From Butyricimonas synergistica DSM 23225 (lineage in GTDB: Bacteria; Bacteroidota; Bacteroidia; Bacteroidales; Marinifilaceae): a stretch of 64,000 nucleotides of DNA. The position numbers and the translations under genes were made by a program. Below are positions 8,982 through 18,003 of the stretch, in pieces. Within the stretch, counting starts at the first letter, position 1, and each line of letters opens with the position of its first letter. The stretch is from assembly GCF_000379665.1 (NCBI RefSeq), contig NZ_KB903368.1, positions 186,001-250,000 on the forward strand, given 5' to 3'. Under the pieces are notes generated by a model, which did no database searches, had not been told where the DNA came from, and saw only the letters and a list, made by a program, of their open reading frames with translations.

Positions 8982-9938
8982 ATGGAATATACAGATGAAG
9001 ATATAGAATTTGCCAGACAGATATTAACTCACAGGGAGGAGTTGGAAGATGCGCTTGTAGAAAAGTGGATGGAGGATGAGGAACACATGCGATTGTTGGA
9101 TGAGTTGGCGGCAGAGAGGAAAAATTTGTCAGAGGGTGATTTTGAGCGGCAGGAAACCGAAGAACTGGCAAGTTTGGAACAGGCGGAGGCAGACCGGAAG
9201 AGTCGTCGGATGACGTTGCGCTGGTCTGTGGCGTCATCTATTATTCTGATTGTGGCATTGTATGTCGGTCGGGGTGTGGATGAATGGAGAAATCTGAACG
9301 AAGAAAGATTAATGGCTCAAGCAGAAAGAACACTGCCGGGAGGGAGAAGAGCCGAATTGATTCTTGCCACAGGGGAGAAAGTTCAGTTGGGGCAAAAAAG
9401 TGAAATAATCTCCGGGAAAAAGGAAACGGGTATCCGGAATGATTCTTTGACCGGGTTGGATTATACTTTAGCTGGATTGCAGGAGAACACGAGAGAGGTG
9501 TACAACACGTTGGTGACTCCTATCGGGGGAGAATATTCCCTTGAATTATCCGATGGGACGAAAGTATTCTTGAATGCTGCTTCCGAATTGAGATTTTCGG
9601 TGGTATTTATTGGGGATAAACGGGTGGTAGACTTGAAAGGGGAAGCCTATTTTGAAGTTACTAAGGACACGATCAGACCTTTTGTCGTTAGAGTAAACGG
9701 GGCGGAAGTGACCGTTTTGGGTACGTCTTTTAATGTAAACACGTATGGCGACGACGGACAAATTTACACGACCGTGGTGAACGGGAAAGTACAAGTGTCT
9801 TCAAAGAGAAATGGTCAGAAAGAGATATTGAATCCGGGAATGCAGAGCGTGATGGACATGAAGACCGGGAAACTTGTGGTGCACGAGGTGGATGTGGAGC
9901 CATTCGTTGCATGGAGGGAGGGAAGGTTTGTCTTCTGA
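8982..9938 (+). CDS. FecR-family anti-sigma factor, C-terminally truncated and orphan
   Basis: FecR-like membrane anti-sigma regulator. Residues 1-79 are the cytoplasmic sigma-binding part, 80-97 the single membrane helix, and about 165-290 the periplasmic FecR domain (TPIGGEYSLELSDGTKVFLN, VDLKGEAYFEVTKD, VTVLGTSFNVN). The protein stops at VAWREGRFVF, exactly where the intact FecR proteins of this window continue for roughly 70 more residues (DUF4974-like, contacting the SusC signalling domain). No sigma gene lies directly upstream and no susC follows; the gene is instead tucked 5 bp behind the ATPase gene. The downstream DNA still contains fragments resembling the lost C-terminus, so it is probably a decaying gene whose protein could still bind sigma but not receive a SusC signal. 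Confidence 0.8.
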   Translation: MEYTDEDIEFARQILTHREELEDALVEKWMEDEEHMRLLDELAAERKNLSEGDFERQETEELASLEQAEADRKSRRMTLRWSVASSIILIVALYVGRGVDEWRNLNEERLMAQAERTLPGGRRAELILATGEKVQLGQKSEIISGKKETGIRNDSLTGLDYTLAGLQENTREVYNTLVTPIGGEYSLELSDGTKVFLNAASELRFSVVFIGDKRVVDLKGEAYFEVTKDTIRPFVVRVNGAEVTVLGTSFNVNTYGDDGQIYTTVVNGKVQVSSKRNGQKEILNPGMQSVMDMKTGKLVVHEVDVEPFVAWREGRFVF

Positions 9939-10031
9939 ACGATGACGTTGGATTTTATCCAGAATTTGAATATTCAGGCTAATATTGATGATGTGTCGTA
10001 TTATTTCACAGAATTGGAGAAGCAGTTGTAA
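9935..10031 (+). pseudogene. Remnant of the FecR C-terminal domain
   Basis: Just past the fecR stop, the -1 frame reads LNDDVGFYPEFEYSG, and the original frame then reads ANIDDVSYYFTELEKQL before a TAA. These resemble the order seen in intact FecR C-termini here (RNEDVKDVMFSGEV followed by a helix such as DFSYLLRLIERT). The pattern suggests one deletion of about 20 codons and one frameshift. The match is short and by eye only. Confidence 0.4.
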
Positions 10032-10112
10032 GATTATTTGTTTTGATCTGTTTTCCACCGCCTTGTTGCAAGGTGCTTTTGGGCACGTGTGTGTTAAAAA
10101 AATGAGTCAAGT

Positions 10113-10144
10113 ATTGAAACAGAATGTTTTTTTTGATACTTTTG
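10113..10144 (+). promoter_or_regulatory. Possible promoter upstream of sigma locus 1
   Basis: ATTG at 10113-10116 (3 of 4 matches to -33 TTTG), 20 bp, then TACTTTTG at 10137-10144, which fits TAnnTTTG. It would give a leader of about 200 nt containing the 46-bp palindrome. Confidence 0.4.
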
Positions 10145-10273
10145 AGAATTAATAAATGAACGTTTAATTATTCTCCCCCCGATGTATTTGTAAATATTAT
10201 TCTACAATTTTCTTTCCCTGCAATCTATTGTAGAACAAATTCTTATAGACGGTTGCTTTTTGAAAAACATTTT

Positions 10274-10319
10274 CTATCCAAACTATCAAAAAACGTTCGT
10301 TTTTTGATAGTTTGGATAG
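10274..10319. repeat. Perfect 46-bp palindrome upstream of ECF sigma gene 1
   Basis: Two 22-bp arms (left arm begins CTATCCAAACTATCAAAAAA) pair perfectly around a 2-nt TT centre. The right arm runs into a -7-like TAGGTTTG at 10317-10324, and the structure ends 25 bp before the sigma start. It could be a dimeric-regulator operator, a strong hairpin or terminator in the leader, or a relic of a mobile element; sequence alone does not decide. Confidence 0.9.
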
Positions 10320-10344
10320 GTTTGTATTTATGTAATGTAAAATA

Positions 10345-10935
10345 TTGAAATTGAACGATTTTTTAGATGAAGATGATATTCAGGGATTACGAAAGAGAGA
10401 TCCCAAAGTTTATGAGATCGTATTCAAGAAATACTATCCTAAACTTGTTGTATTTGTTTGTCGTCAGGTTGGAGATCAGGATGTTGCAAAAGATGTCGTT
10501 CAAGATATTTTCTTTAAGTTATTCGAGAATAGCTATTCTTTACCGGATGGATTTAATCTGAAATCTTGGTTGTATAAGGTTGCCCGTAATGCGACAGTGG
10601 ATTATTTACGGCATTTACAGGTAGTGGATCATCATAAATTCCTGATGGGGGAAGCGATGTTGGTTTCGGAGGAAATGGACGAAGAGATCGACGAGGACGT
10701 ATACAATAGAGTGAATCGGGCTATTGAAAGTTTGCCGGAACAATGTCGCCTGATTATTAAATTGAATGTGATTGAGGGAAAGAAATATCTGGAAATAGCG
10801 GAAGAATTGGATATATCCATCAATACAATCCGTACACAAGTTTCTCGCGGGTACAAGAAATTGAGGGAAATATTGTCGAGTGAAGTTAATACTCTTGTCC
10901 TTTGGTTAGCTTTTGGGAAAAGAAAAAGTAAATAA
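10345..10935 (+). CDS. ECF-type RNA polymerase sigma-70 factor (locus 1)
   Basis: Extracytoplasmic-function sigma factor of 196 aa. Region 2 (YYPKLVVFVCRQVGDQDVAKDVVQDIFFKLFE) spans about residues 30-65 and region 4 (LPEQCRLIIKLNVIEGKKYLEIAEEL plus SINTIRTQVSRGYKKLR) about 128-180. The only plausible start is TTG at 10345, because an in-frame stop lies just upstream and no early ATG exists. It is followed by its own fecR (128 bp gap) and susC, so it most likely drives this SusCD/ABC locus after release from FecR. The gap to fecR contains a T7-CG-A7 palindrome at 10983-10998. Confidence 0.92.
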   Translation: MKLNDFLDEDDIQGLRKRDPKVYEIVFKKYYPKLVVFVCRQVGDQDVAKDVVQDIFFKLFENSYSLPDGFNLKSWLYKVARNATVDYLRHLQVVDHHKFLMGEAMLVSEEMDEEIDEDVYNRVNRAIESLPEQCRLIIKLNVIEGKKYLEIAEELDISINTIRTQVSRGYKKLREILSSEVNTLVLWLAFGKRKSK

Positions 10936-11062
10936 TATCATTTGTAGCCTTGTATGTAATTAATTTCAAGTGTCGTATATTTTTTTTTTCGAAAAAAAGA
11001 AAAATTCTTGTCACACAAAAAAGAAGGTTCCCCGTTATAGTATTGTATTTGAAAGTTGAATT

Positions 11063-12238
11063 ATGGGAAATAAACAAATATCAACCCGTTTGATATATCG
11101 AAAAATAGAAGGAAACCTTTCTCCGGGTGAAGAGAGGATTTTCGACGAATGGTTGAATGAAGATGTAACACATCGTCGTTATTACGAGGATATGCGGGAA
11201 GAATTTTCACGAGAAGATAGATTGAGTTTGTCAGAACGGGAAGTTCAGAAGGCGTGGTCTACTTTTGATTTCTGGATGCAGAAACAAAAGAAGACTGCAA
11301 GAAAACGTAATGTTGTGTGGGGAACGGGAATAGCGGCTTCAATTATTGTTGTACTTTGTTGTTGCTTGTTCTTGTATATGACGAGGCGTGTAGATCGGGA
11401 AGTATTACCTGCTGCTCATGCTATTGTGCCCGGGCAGAATAATGCCGTACTGGAAATGGCTGATGGCTCCGTGTATTATTTAGGTGAAAAGAATTTTTCA
11501 ATTCGAGAGAAAACGGGACGTCGGGTTGTTGCCGATAGTGCGAAGCTGAGTTACGTGTCAGCTTCTGGAGAAGAACAAGTCACGGAAGAAATCGTGTACA
11601 ATAGATTGAGAGTTCCTAGAGGGGGCGAGTATAAAATAGAGTTGGAGGATGGGACTAGAATCTGGCTTAATTCTGCATCCTTGTTGCAATACCCGGTCAG
11701 TTTCGCGAAGGATAAAAGAGAGGTTTATTTGGAAGGAGAGGCTTATTTTGAAGTAAAGCGGGACACGGCAAGACCTTTTGTCGTTCATGCCGGAGCACAG
11801 GAAATCTCTGTTTTGGGTACGAGTTTCGGGGTTACGTGTTACGAGGGGACGACTGATGATTATACGACCTTGGTTTCCGGTAAAGTAAAAGTAAAATTTG
11901 AACGGGTAGATAAGAGTTGCGTATTACAACCGGGCATGCAGGTAGCTTATAACAAGGCAAGCGGCGTGGTGACCGAGCGTAATGTGGATGTTTCGGAATA
12001 TGTGGCGTGGAAAGATGGCATATATGTATTCAAGCAAAAGCGTTTGGAGGATATTCTTACCACTTTGTCGCGTTGGTATGATTTCCAAGTTTTCTATCGA
12101 AACGAGGACGTGAAGGATGTTATGTTTTCCGGGGAAGTGAAACGATTCGGGGATTTCAGTTACCTGTTGCGCTTGATAGAACGAACAAGTGACGTAAAGT
12201 TTATAATAGATAAAAAAGTAGTACAAGTTATGAGATAA
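11063..12238 (+). CDS. FecR-family anti-sigma factor (locus 1)
   Basis: Membrane anti-sigma protein of 391 aa, complete in contrast to the truncated paralogue upstream. Residues 1-85 are cytoplasmic, about 87-106 the membrane helix, about 175-290 the FecR domain (VPRGGEYKIELEDGTRIWLN, VYLEGEAYFEVKRD, ISVLGTSFGV), and about 320-391 the DUF4974-like C-terminal domain (LEDILTTLSRWYDFQVFY). By family knowledge it holds the neighbouring sigma factor inactive until the STN domain of SusC signals substrate. Two hairpins lie directly after the stop. Confidence 0.93.
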   Translation: MGNKQISTRLIYRKIEGNLSPGEERIFDEWLNEDVTHRRYYEDMREEFSREDRLSLSEREVQKAWSTFDFWMQKQKKTARKRNVVWGTGIAASIIVVLCCCLFLYMTRRVDREVLPAAHAIVPGQNNAVLEMADGSVYYLGEKNFSIREKTGRRVVADSAKLSYVSASGEEQVTEEIVYNRLRVPRGGEYKIELEDGTRIWLNSASLLQYPVSFAKDKREVYLEGEAYFEVKRDTARPFVVHAGAQEISVLGTSFGVTCYEGTTDDYTTLVSGKVKVKFERVDKSCVLQPGMQVAYNKASGVVTERNVDVSEYVAWKDGIYVFKQKRLEDILTTLSRWYDFQVFYRNEDVKDVMFSGEVKRFGDFSYLLRLIERTSDVKFIIDKKVVQVMR

Positions 12239-12246
12239 AAAATGAA

Positions 12247-12299
12247 ACAGGAGAATACGGCTATATTCCCCTGTCACACGATAAGCCGGCAAGCTTATC
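12247..12299 (+). promoter_or_regulatory. Tandem hairpins between fecR and susC (locus 1)
   Basis: Hairpin 1 at 12247-12274 has 11-bp arms with one mismatch and a CGGCTA loop. Hairpin 2 at 12280-12299 has perfect GATAAGC/GCTTATC arms and a CGGCAA loop. Neither is followed by a clean T-run. Equivalent pairs sit at the same place in loci 2 and 3. Confidence 0.7.
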
Positions 12300-12328
12300 C
12301 GATTGTTTAATTTTTACAACACAAATCT

Positions 12329-15300
12329 ATGAAAAAAAGAGGTAAAATGTGCACGCCTTTCAAAAAAAGGTGGTGCCGGAAAATTATTTTATCAATGAAA
12401 CAGCTTTGTATTTTTATGCTGGTATTTAATTTTGGATTAAATGCCGCCGTTCATTCTCAGAATCAACGGGTCACAGTTGATTTGAGAAATGCGGGAATCG
12501 AAGAGTTGATTACCGTTATTAAGAGTCAATGTGACATGGGTTTTTTGTATGATTACAACAAGATCAAAACCGTGAATAATATCACGGTAAAAATGCAGAA
12601 TGCCTTGTTGTCCGAAGTTCTTGTAAATGCTTTGAAAGGAACCGGGTTTGTTGCCGAGATTGAAAATAAGATGATTATTATCAAAGAGGCTCCCAAGGAT
12701 GAGAAAAAAGAAGCCAAAACGATTACAGGAAAAGTTACGGATCAGAAAAAGGAAGCACTTCCGGGTGTGACCGTTTTGATTAAGGGAACTACGGTGGGTG
12801 TCGTGACTGATACGGCAGGTATGTATAAAATTACTTTACCGGAACAGAAAGATATTATCCTGGTATTTTCGTTTATCGGTATGGTTTCCAAGGAAGTGAA
12901 ATTAACGAACCAGAAGGAGATTAACGTGGTGCTGGAGGAGGATGTGGAGAACTTGGAGGAAGTGGTCGTGACGGGGTATAATAATATTAGAAGTACCAGT
13001 TTTACGGGTAATTCAGTAACTGTGAAACGGGATGATTTGTTGAAAGTTTCCAAAACGAACGTTATTAAGGCTATTCAAGTATTTGATCCTTCTTTCAGAA
13101 TCAAAGAGAACAATCGTTGGGGATCAGATCCGAATGCTATTCCTGAAGTTTATATTCGGGGAGAATCGGGAATTACGGGGACGAAACAACTTGATCGGGA
13201 TCCGTTGGATAAGTCGAATTTGAAAGATAACCCGAATCTTCCCACGTTTATCATGGACGGGTTTGAAATTAGTGTCACTAAATTATATGACTATGATCCT
13301 AACCGCATCGAGTCGATTACTATATTGAAAGATGCCGCCGCAACGGCAATGTATGGTTCTCGTGCTGCTAACGGTGTAGTTATTATCACGACGGTGACTC
13401 CTAAAGCAGGGCAGATGAATGTGTCTTATAATTTGGTCGGGGATATTACTATGCCGGATTTGAGCGATTATGATTTATTGAATGCAGCTGAAAAATTGGA
13501 AGTAGAACGTTTAGCGGGATATTATGTGTATGATCCAGAATCAACTTATCAAAGAAATGAATTTGAATTAGAACAAGAATACAATGAAAAATTGGCGAAT
13601 ATACGAAAAGGTGTAGATACATATTGGTTAGGTAAACCGCTCCATACGGTATTTAATCATAAACATAGTTTGTATATTGATGGTGGAAATGAAAATTTTC
13701 GTTTTGGTTTGGATTTGCAGTACACGGGACAAGATGGCGTGATGAAAGGATCTGCACGCAATGTGATGGGGGCTGGTCTTTTTGTTCAATATATTTATAA
13801 AACGTTGTCTATAAAGAATAATATCTCGTTTATGAGTACAAAGTCCAAAGAATCTCCTTATGGTCTTTTTTCGGCGTTTGCAAAACAACTGCCATATAAT
13901 GAATACAAAGATGAAAATGGTAATTATTTGGAAGCCTTAAAGGATTGGGGAGGAGGAAGTTTTACGCATAATCTTGTAAATCCACTTTATGAACCTAGTT
14001 TAAATAATTTCGATAAATCTTCAACAGAAGAATGGACTAATAATTTAGCGATTAATTGGAATATTTACCCGAGTTTGTTATTAAAGGGACAAATTAGTAT
14101 CGCACGTGCGTATGGTAATACAAAGAAGTTTATAGATCCTTTGTCTAAAAATAATACAAATAAACTTTCTTTGACGAATTTGAAATCAGGAGAGTTGCAT
14201 TTATCAAGTAATGATCAGTTCACGTATAATATGTATTTTTCTCTTTCCTATAATGGATCGGTTGGAAATCATATGATTAATGCTTTGGCTGGATTTGAAT
14301 TACGCGAGTCGGAGTCTAATAATGAAAGTTCTTCTTATTATGGTTTCCCCTCGGGTGAATTGTCTTCACCTGAATACGCGGAAGATCAGCCGAATAAAAC
14401 AAATCATGGAGAATCTACGAGTCGTTCTATCGGCATGAATGGTTCTGTAAATTATTCTTATAAGGATATTTATTTATTGGATGCCTCTATCCGTGTTGAC
14501 GGTTCTTCTGCTTTCGGTAAAGATAAACGTTTTGCTCCTTTCTGGTCTGCTGGTGTCGGTATAAATCTTCATAAATTTGATTTTTTCGAAAGTGTCGGTT
14601 TTATTAATCAGTTGAAGCTTCGGGCTTCGTTCGGACAAACCGGTAAAGTAAATTTTCCTGCTTATGCGGCAAGAACGAGTTATCAGGTGTTTACCGACGA
14701 ATGGTATAAAACGGGTTACGGGGCAACTTTAAAAGCTTTGGGGAATAAAAACTTGACTTGGGAAACAACGAATACGTTGGATATCGGTGGGGAAATATCG
14801 TTGTTTAATGATTTTATTTATTTTAAAGGTAGTTATTATGACAAGAAGACGATTGATTTGGTGACGGATGTAACGGTACCGAGTTCGACTGGTTTTACTT
14901 CCTACCGGGATAATATCGGGGAGATATCTAATAGGGGATATGAATTGGATTTTCGAATTCATGCTATCAAAAATCGTGATATGAATTTGGTTGTTAACGC
15001 AAATTTAAGTCACAATGTAAATAAAATATTGAAGATTTCAGAAAGTTTGAAAGCCTATAACAGAAGAGTACTTGAAAAATTTGAGAAAGCCTCGAACTAC
15101 GATAATGAGGTGTCTATGCCGTTTTTGCAATATCAGGAAGGCGGATCCTTGAACTCTATTTGGGGTATTCGTTCCATGGGAATTAATCCGGCTGACGGAA
15201 AAGAGGTATATATTAAAAAGAACGGGCAATTGACAAATTCATGGATCGCTTCAGATCAAGTTGTATTAGGAAATGAAGATCCGAAGGCAAAAGGAGCAAT

Positions 15301-15745
15301 AGGTATAAATTTTGTTTATAAACAATTTTCTTTATTTACCAGTTTTATGTATGAATTTGGTGGAGACCGTTATAATCAAACGTTGGTCGATAAGGTTGAG
15401 AACGTGAATGTTTATACATCGAATGTTGATCGGCGGGTGTTGACAAGTCGTTGGAAACAACCGGGGGATAAGGCAAAATTTAAAGCTTTAACAGCGGATA
15501 GAGGCTCTGTTCAAGTAACACGTCCGACTTCTCGTTTTGTACAGAGGTATAATGCTCTGTCTTGGAGCTCTATTGAATTAGGGTACGATTTTGATTCGAT
15601 GCTAATAAGTAAGTGGGGTATCAGTATGCTTCGCTTAACTATGGGAATGAGTGATATAGCTCATTTTTCGAATGTAAAGCAAGAACGAGGGTTAGATTAC
15701 CCTTACGCTCGGAAGGTAGAATTTTCTGTGAAGATGTCGTTTTAA
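12329..15745 (+). CDS. SusC/RagA-family TonB-dependent outer-membrane transporter with STN domain (locus 1)
   Basis: Outer-membrane beta-barrel importer of 1138 aa that works with a SusD lipoprotein and is energised by TonB. In order: signal peptide (to about residue 44, ending VHSQ), STN secretin/TonB signalling domain (about 46-115), carboxypeptidase-regulatory-like beta domain (about 132-210, TITGKVTDQKKEALPGVTV), TonB-box-like region before the plug (LEEVVVTGY), plug (with DAAATAMYGSRAANGVVIITT), and a barrel ending KVEFSVKMSF with terminal Phe. The STN domain marks it as a signalling transporter controlled by the sigma/FecR pair upstream. It has the same ACAAATCT-ATG-AAAAAAA start context as the susC of locus 3. 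The ligand is not evident; no glycan-degrading enzyme is nearby. Confidence 0.95.
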   Translation: MKKRGKMCTPFKKRWCRKIILSMKQLCIFMLVFNFGLNAAVHSQNQRVTVDLRNAGIEELITVIKSQCDMGFLYDYNKIKTVNNITVKMQNALLSEVLVNALKGTGFVAEIENKMIIIKEAPKDEKKEAKTITGKVTDQKKEALPGVTVLIKGTTVGVVTDTAGMYKITLPEQKDIILVFSFIGMVSKEVKLTNQKEINVVLEEDVENLEEVVVTGYNNIRSTSFTGNSVTVKRDDLLKVSKTNVIKAIQVFDPSFRIKENNRWGSDPNAIPEVYIRGESGITGTKQLDRDPLDKSNLKDNPNLPTFIMDGFEISVTKLYDYDPNRIESITILKDAAATAMYGSRAANGVVIITTVTPKAGQMNVSYNLVGDITMPDLSDYDLLNAAEKLEVERLAGYYVYDPESTYQRNEFELEQEYNEKLANIRKGVDTYWLGKPLHTVFNHKHSLYIDGGNENFRFGLDLQYTGQDGVMKGSARNVMGAGLFVQYIYKTLSIKNNISFMSTKSKESPYGLFSAFAKQLPYNEYKDENGNYLEALKDWGGGSFTHNLVNPLYEPSLNNFDKSSTEEWTNNLAINWNIYPSLLLKGQISIARAYGNTKKFIDPLSKNNTNKLSLTNLKSGELHLSSNDQFTYNMYFSLSYNGSVGNHMINALAGFELRESESNNESSSYYGFPSGELSSPEYAEDQPNKTNHGESTSRSIGMNGSVNYSYKDIYLLDASIRVDGSSAFGKDKRFAPFWSAGVGINLHKFDFFESVGFINQLKLRASFGQTGKVNFPAYAARTSYQVFTDEWYKTGYGATLKALGNKNLTWETTNTLDIGGEISLFNDFIYFKGSYYDKKTIDLVTDVTVPSSTGFTSYRDNIGEISNRGYELDFRIHAIKNRDMNLVVNANLSHNVNKILKISESLKAYNRRVLEKFEKASNYDNEVSMPFLQYQEGGSLNSIWGIRSMGINPADGKEVYIKKNGQLTNSWIASDQVVLGNEDPKAKGAIGINFVYKQFSLFTSFMYEFGGDRYNQTLVDKVENVNVYTSNVDRRVLTSRWKQPGDKAKFKALTADRGSVQVTRPTSRFVQRYNALSWSSIELGYDFDSMLISKWGISMLRLTMGMSDIAHFSNVKQERGLDYPYARKVEFSVKMSF

Positions 15746-15779
15746 ATAAACTAATGTGAAATCTGTAATAAAGAATATC

Positions 15780-17240
15780 ATGAAAATAAGGAAATATTTA
15801 TTCCTATCGCTGATCGTGTTCATGTCTTCATGTTCGGATTGGTTGGATGTGAGCCCTAAGGATATTGTAGATGAGGATGATTTGTTTACATCTTATTTGG
15901 GATATCGGAATGCGCTTAATGGTGTTTATAAGCAAATGGGATCAACAGGGATGTACGGTAAGGAACTCTCTTGGGGCTTTATAGATGTACTAGCGCAATC
16001 TTATTACAGCGGAAGAGGTTATATCGGTCAAAATAATGATTATAATGATGTAATGGAACTTAAATATACAGGTGATAAAGTAAAAGCGTATATTGAAACG
16101 ATATGGACGGAAACGTATAATGCAATTGCAAATTGTAATAATATTATCGCAAGAATTCAAATGGAAGATTCTACTATGTTTCCGCTAGGGAAGTATGAAA
16201 AGAATTTGATCTTGGGTGAAGCGATAGGACTTCGGGCGTTTTTACATTTTGATATGTTGCGATTGTTTGCTCCGGCACCAATTGTGGATGACCATAAACT
16301 GTATATTCCATATTTTGATAAGTTTCCATCCTATGGAGAGAATAATTGCACGGTAAGCGAAATGCTTGATTATATTACGGCTGATTTGAAGATTGCGAAA
16401 GATCTAGTAGCATCTTATGACACGCTTAATTCGGAACATGTTCTTCGTTTGACGAAAGATGGTGGTAATTTTATATTGGGGAGTAATTATAACCCGGATG
16501 ATGTATTTTATGCTTTTCGTGGTTACCGCATGAACTATCCGGCCATTGTTTCTATTATGGCTCGGGTATATAACTATGCGGGGAAGCATGATGAAGCATA
16601 TGTGGCGGTAAAAGAGGTTTTAGATTTAAGAACGATGTATGATGCTGAATATTATAATTTTACTCCGGATGCCGATGTGAGTTCGGATAGAAAAATGAGA
16701 ATGGATTTGATTTTTGCGGTGGCTTCAAAGAATTTGTTGGAGAATTATCTTCCTTATTCAACACAATCAGGAGGAGGTTCGGGTGATGCGCGGCTTGTAT
16801 TGAAAGATTGGTACACGTTGTTTGATGATGCGGCGGATTATAGAAAGACGAAATTGTCAACCTCTGTGAATGGAAGCACGAGATATTTTATGTCTAACCG
16901 GAATATTCAGATTAGCACGGAAGAGAATGATGTTTGTCCTATTATCCGGCTGAGTGAATTGTATTATATTTTGGCGGAGTATTATATGTCAAAAGCGGAT
17001 TGGCAAGAGGCTACCAATCAGTTGGATATAGTACGTGCCGGACGGAATTGTACTAAAGGGCGTCTTTCTATAACCGATGAAGAAACATTTAAGGCTGAAT
17101 TATTGAAAGAGGTTAGAAGAGAGTTTGCTTCAGAGGGTCAAAAATTCTTTTATTATAAGAAATTCAACGAGAAATTTTTAAGTAAGATGACCCAGAGTGA
17201 TTTTATTTTGCCGTTGCCTGAAAGTGAAAGTATTAATTAA
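15780..17240 (+). CDS. SusD/RagB-family lipoprotein (locus 1)
   Basis: Substrate-binding lid of the SusC transporter, anchored on the cell surface. I chose ATG 15780 over an upstream GTG because it gives a clean lipoprotein signal (MKIRKYLFLSLIVFMSSC) with the lipobox Cys at residue 18, followed by SDWLDVSPKD, typical of SusD. TPR-like helices follow, and the C-terminal SusD part contains IIRLSELYYILAEYYMSKADW and EVRREFASEGQKFFYYKKFN. 486 aa, slightly short for the family. It lies 34 bp after susC with this start and 14 bp before the next lipoprotein gene, so one operon is likely. Confidence 0.93.
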   Translation: MKIRKYLFLSLIVFMSSCSDWLDVSPKDIVDEDDLFTSYLGYRNALNGVYKQMGSTGMYGKELSWGFIDVLAQSYYSGRGYIGQNNDYNDVMELKYTGDKVKAYIETIWTETYNAIANCNNIIARIQMEDSTMFPLGKYEKNLILGEAIGLRAFLHFDMLRLFAPAPIVDDHKLYIPYFDKFPSYGENNCTVSEMLDYITADLKIAKDLVASYDTLNSEHVLRLTKDGGNFILGSNYNPDDVFYAFRGYRMNYPAIVSIMARVYNYAGKHDEAYVAVKEVLDLRTMYDAEYYNFTPDADVSSDRKMRMDLIFAVASKNLLENYLPYSTQSGGGSGDARLVLKDWYTLFDDAADYRKTKLSTSVNGSTRYFMSNRNIQISTEENDVCPIIRLSELYYILAEYYMSKADWQEATNQLDIVRAGRNCTKGRLSITDEETFKAELLKEVRREFASEGQKFFYYKKFNEKFLSKMTQSDFILPLPESESIN

Positions 17241-17254
17241 TAACGTGTACGATA

Positions 17255-17983
17255 ATGAAAAAATATACCTTTTTGTTTGTATTATTTACTTGCTATGTAT
17301 GTAGCTTATGTATACAAAGTTGTAGTACTGAAGGTACAGAGGTCTACGGGCAAGAAAGATTTTTGTATATCGAGCGTCAAGTGAAGCGTGGAGAGGGAAT
17401 TAACTGGGAATGGGTAAGGGTAGATACTGCTGTCGTTTCGATAGCTCATCATCCTAATACAGAGCGGATAGAATACCCGTTTCGGATTTGCTTGATTGGG
17501 GATACATTGAGTGCAGATGCCGAATATAAGATGACTATAGTGGACACGTTGACTAGGGTGGGAGATGGAATGGTGACATTACCGGATAAATTTGTCTTTA
17601 AGAAAGGGGTTGTTTCCGATTCTTTATGGTTGACGATTCATACGGATAAGGTGCCGGAAGATGGAGAGTTTTATATTACACTTCGGATTGTCGAGAATGA
17701 AAATTTTGGGGTCGGGTATAAAGGTTATACGGATGTAAAGTTATGGTTTAATAATATGAACACGAAGCCTGATTGGTGGGATAGTCGTATTGTTGATGTG
17801 TATTTAGGAGAATGGTCTCCGGAGAAGTTTAATACACTGGTGCTTGCCACGAATGGAATTACGAGCTTCGAAGGGTTGGCTGCTAGTGAAATGAGGTTAT
17901 ATTCATTAATGCTGAAGAACTATATTGAAGAAAAAGGTGTGACTGAAGCGAATGGAGATCCTATGGTTGTTCCGATTTATTAA
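17255..17983 (+). CDS. DUF4843-like lipoprotein
   Basis: A 242-aa exported lipoprotein with signal peptide ending at CIQSC. The beta-rich body (VSIAHHPNTERIEYPFRICLIGDTLSADAEYKMTI-type strands) resembles DUF4843 proteins that accompany SusCD pairs in Bacteroidales. The C-terminal part (LGEWSPEKFNTL) also fits that family. Probably surface-exposed and part of the SusCD complex; no enzymatic motif was seen. Family assignment is from memory of the general pattern. Confidence 0.7.
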   Translation: MKKYTFLFVLFTCYVCSLCIQSCSTEGTEVYGQERFLYIERQVKRGEGINWEWVRVDTAVVSIAHHPNTERIEYPFRICLIGDTLSADAEYKMTIVDTLTRVGDGMVTLPDKFVFKKGVVSDSLWLTIHTDKVPEDGEFYITLRIVENENFGVGYKGYTDVKLWFNNMNTKPDWWDSRIVDVYLGEWSPEKFNTLVLATNGITSFEGLAASEMRLYSLMLKNYIEEKGVTEANGDPMVVPIY

Positions 17984-18003
17984 TTGATTAAAATGTACCA
18001 TGT

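Larger units (their letters stand above)
9939..10344 (+). other. 406-bp non-coding region before sigma locus 1
   Basis: It holds the fecR remnant, a possible promoter (10113-10144) and the long perfect palindrome (10274-10319). No complete gene was seen on either strand. Confidence 0.7.

Noticed and set aside
10274-10319. Palindrome as an insertion-sequence terminal repeat
   Set aside because: The arms meet in the centre with no transposase or internal DNA, and no matching second copy was noticed in the window.
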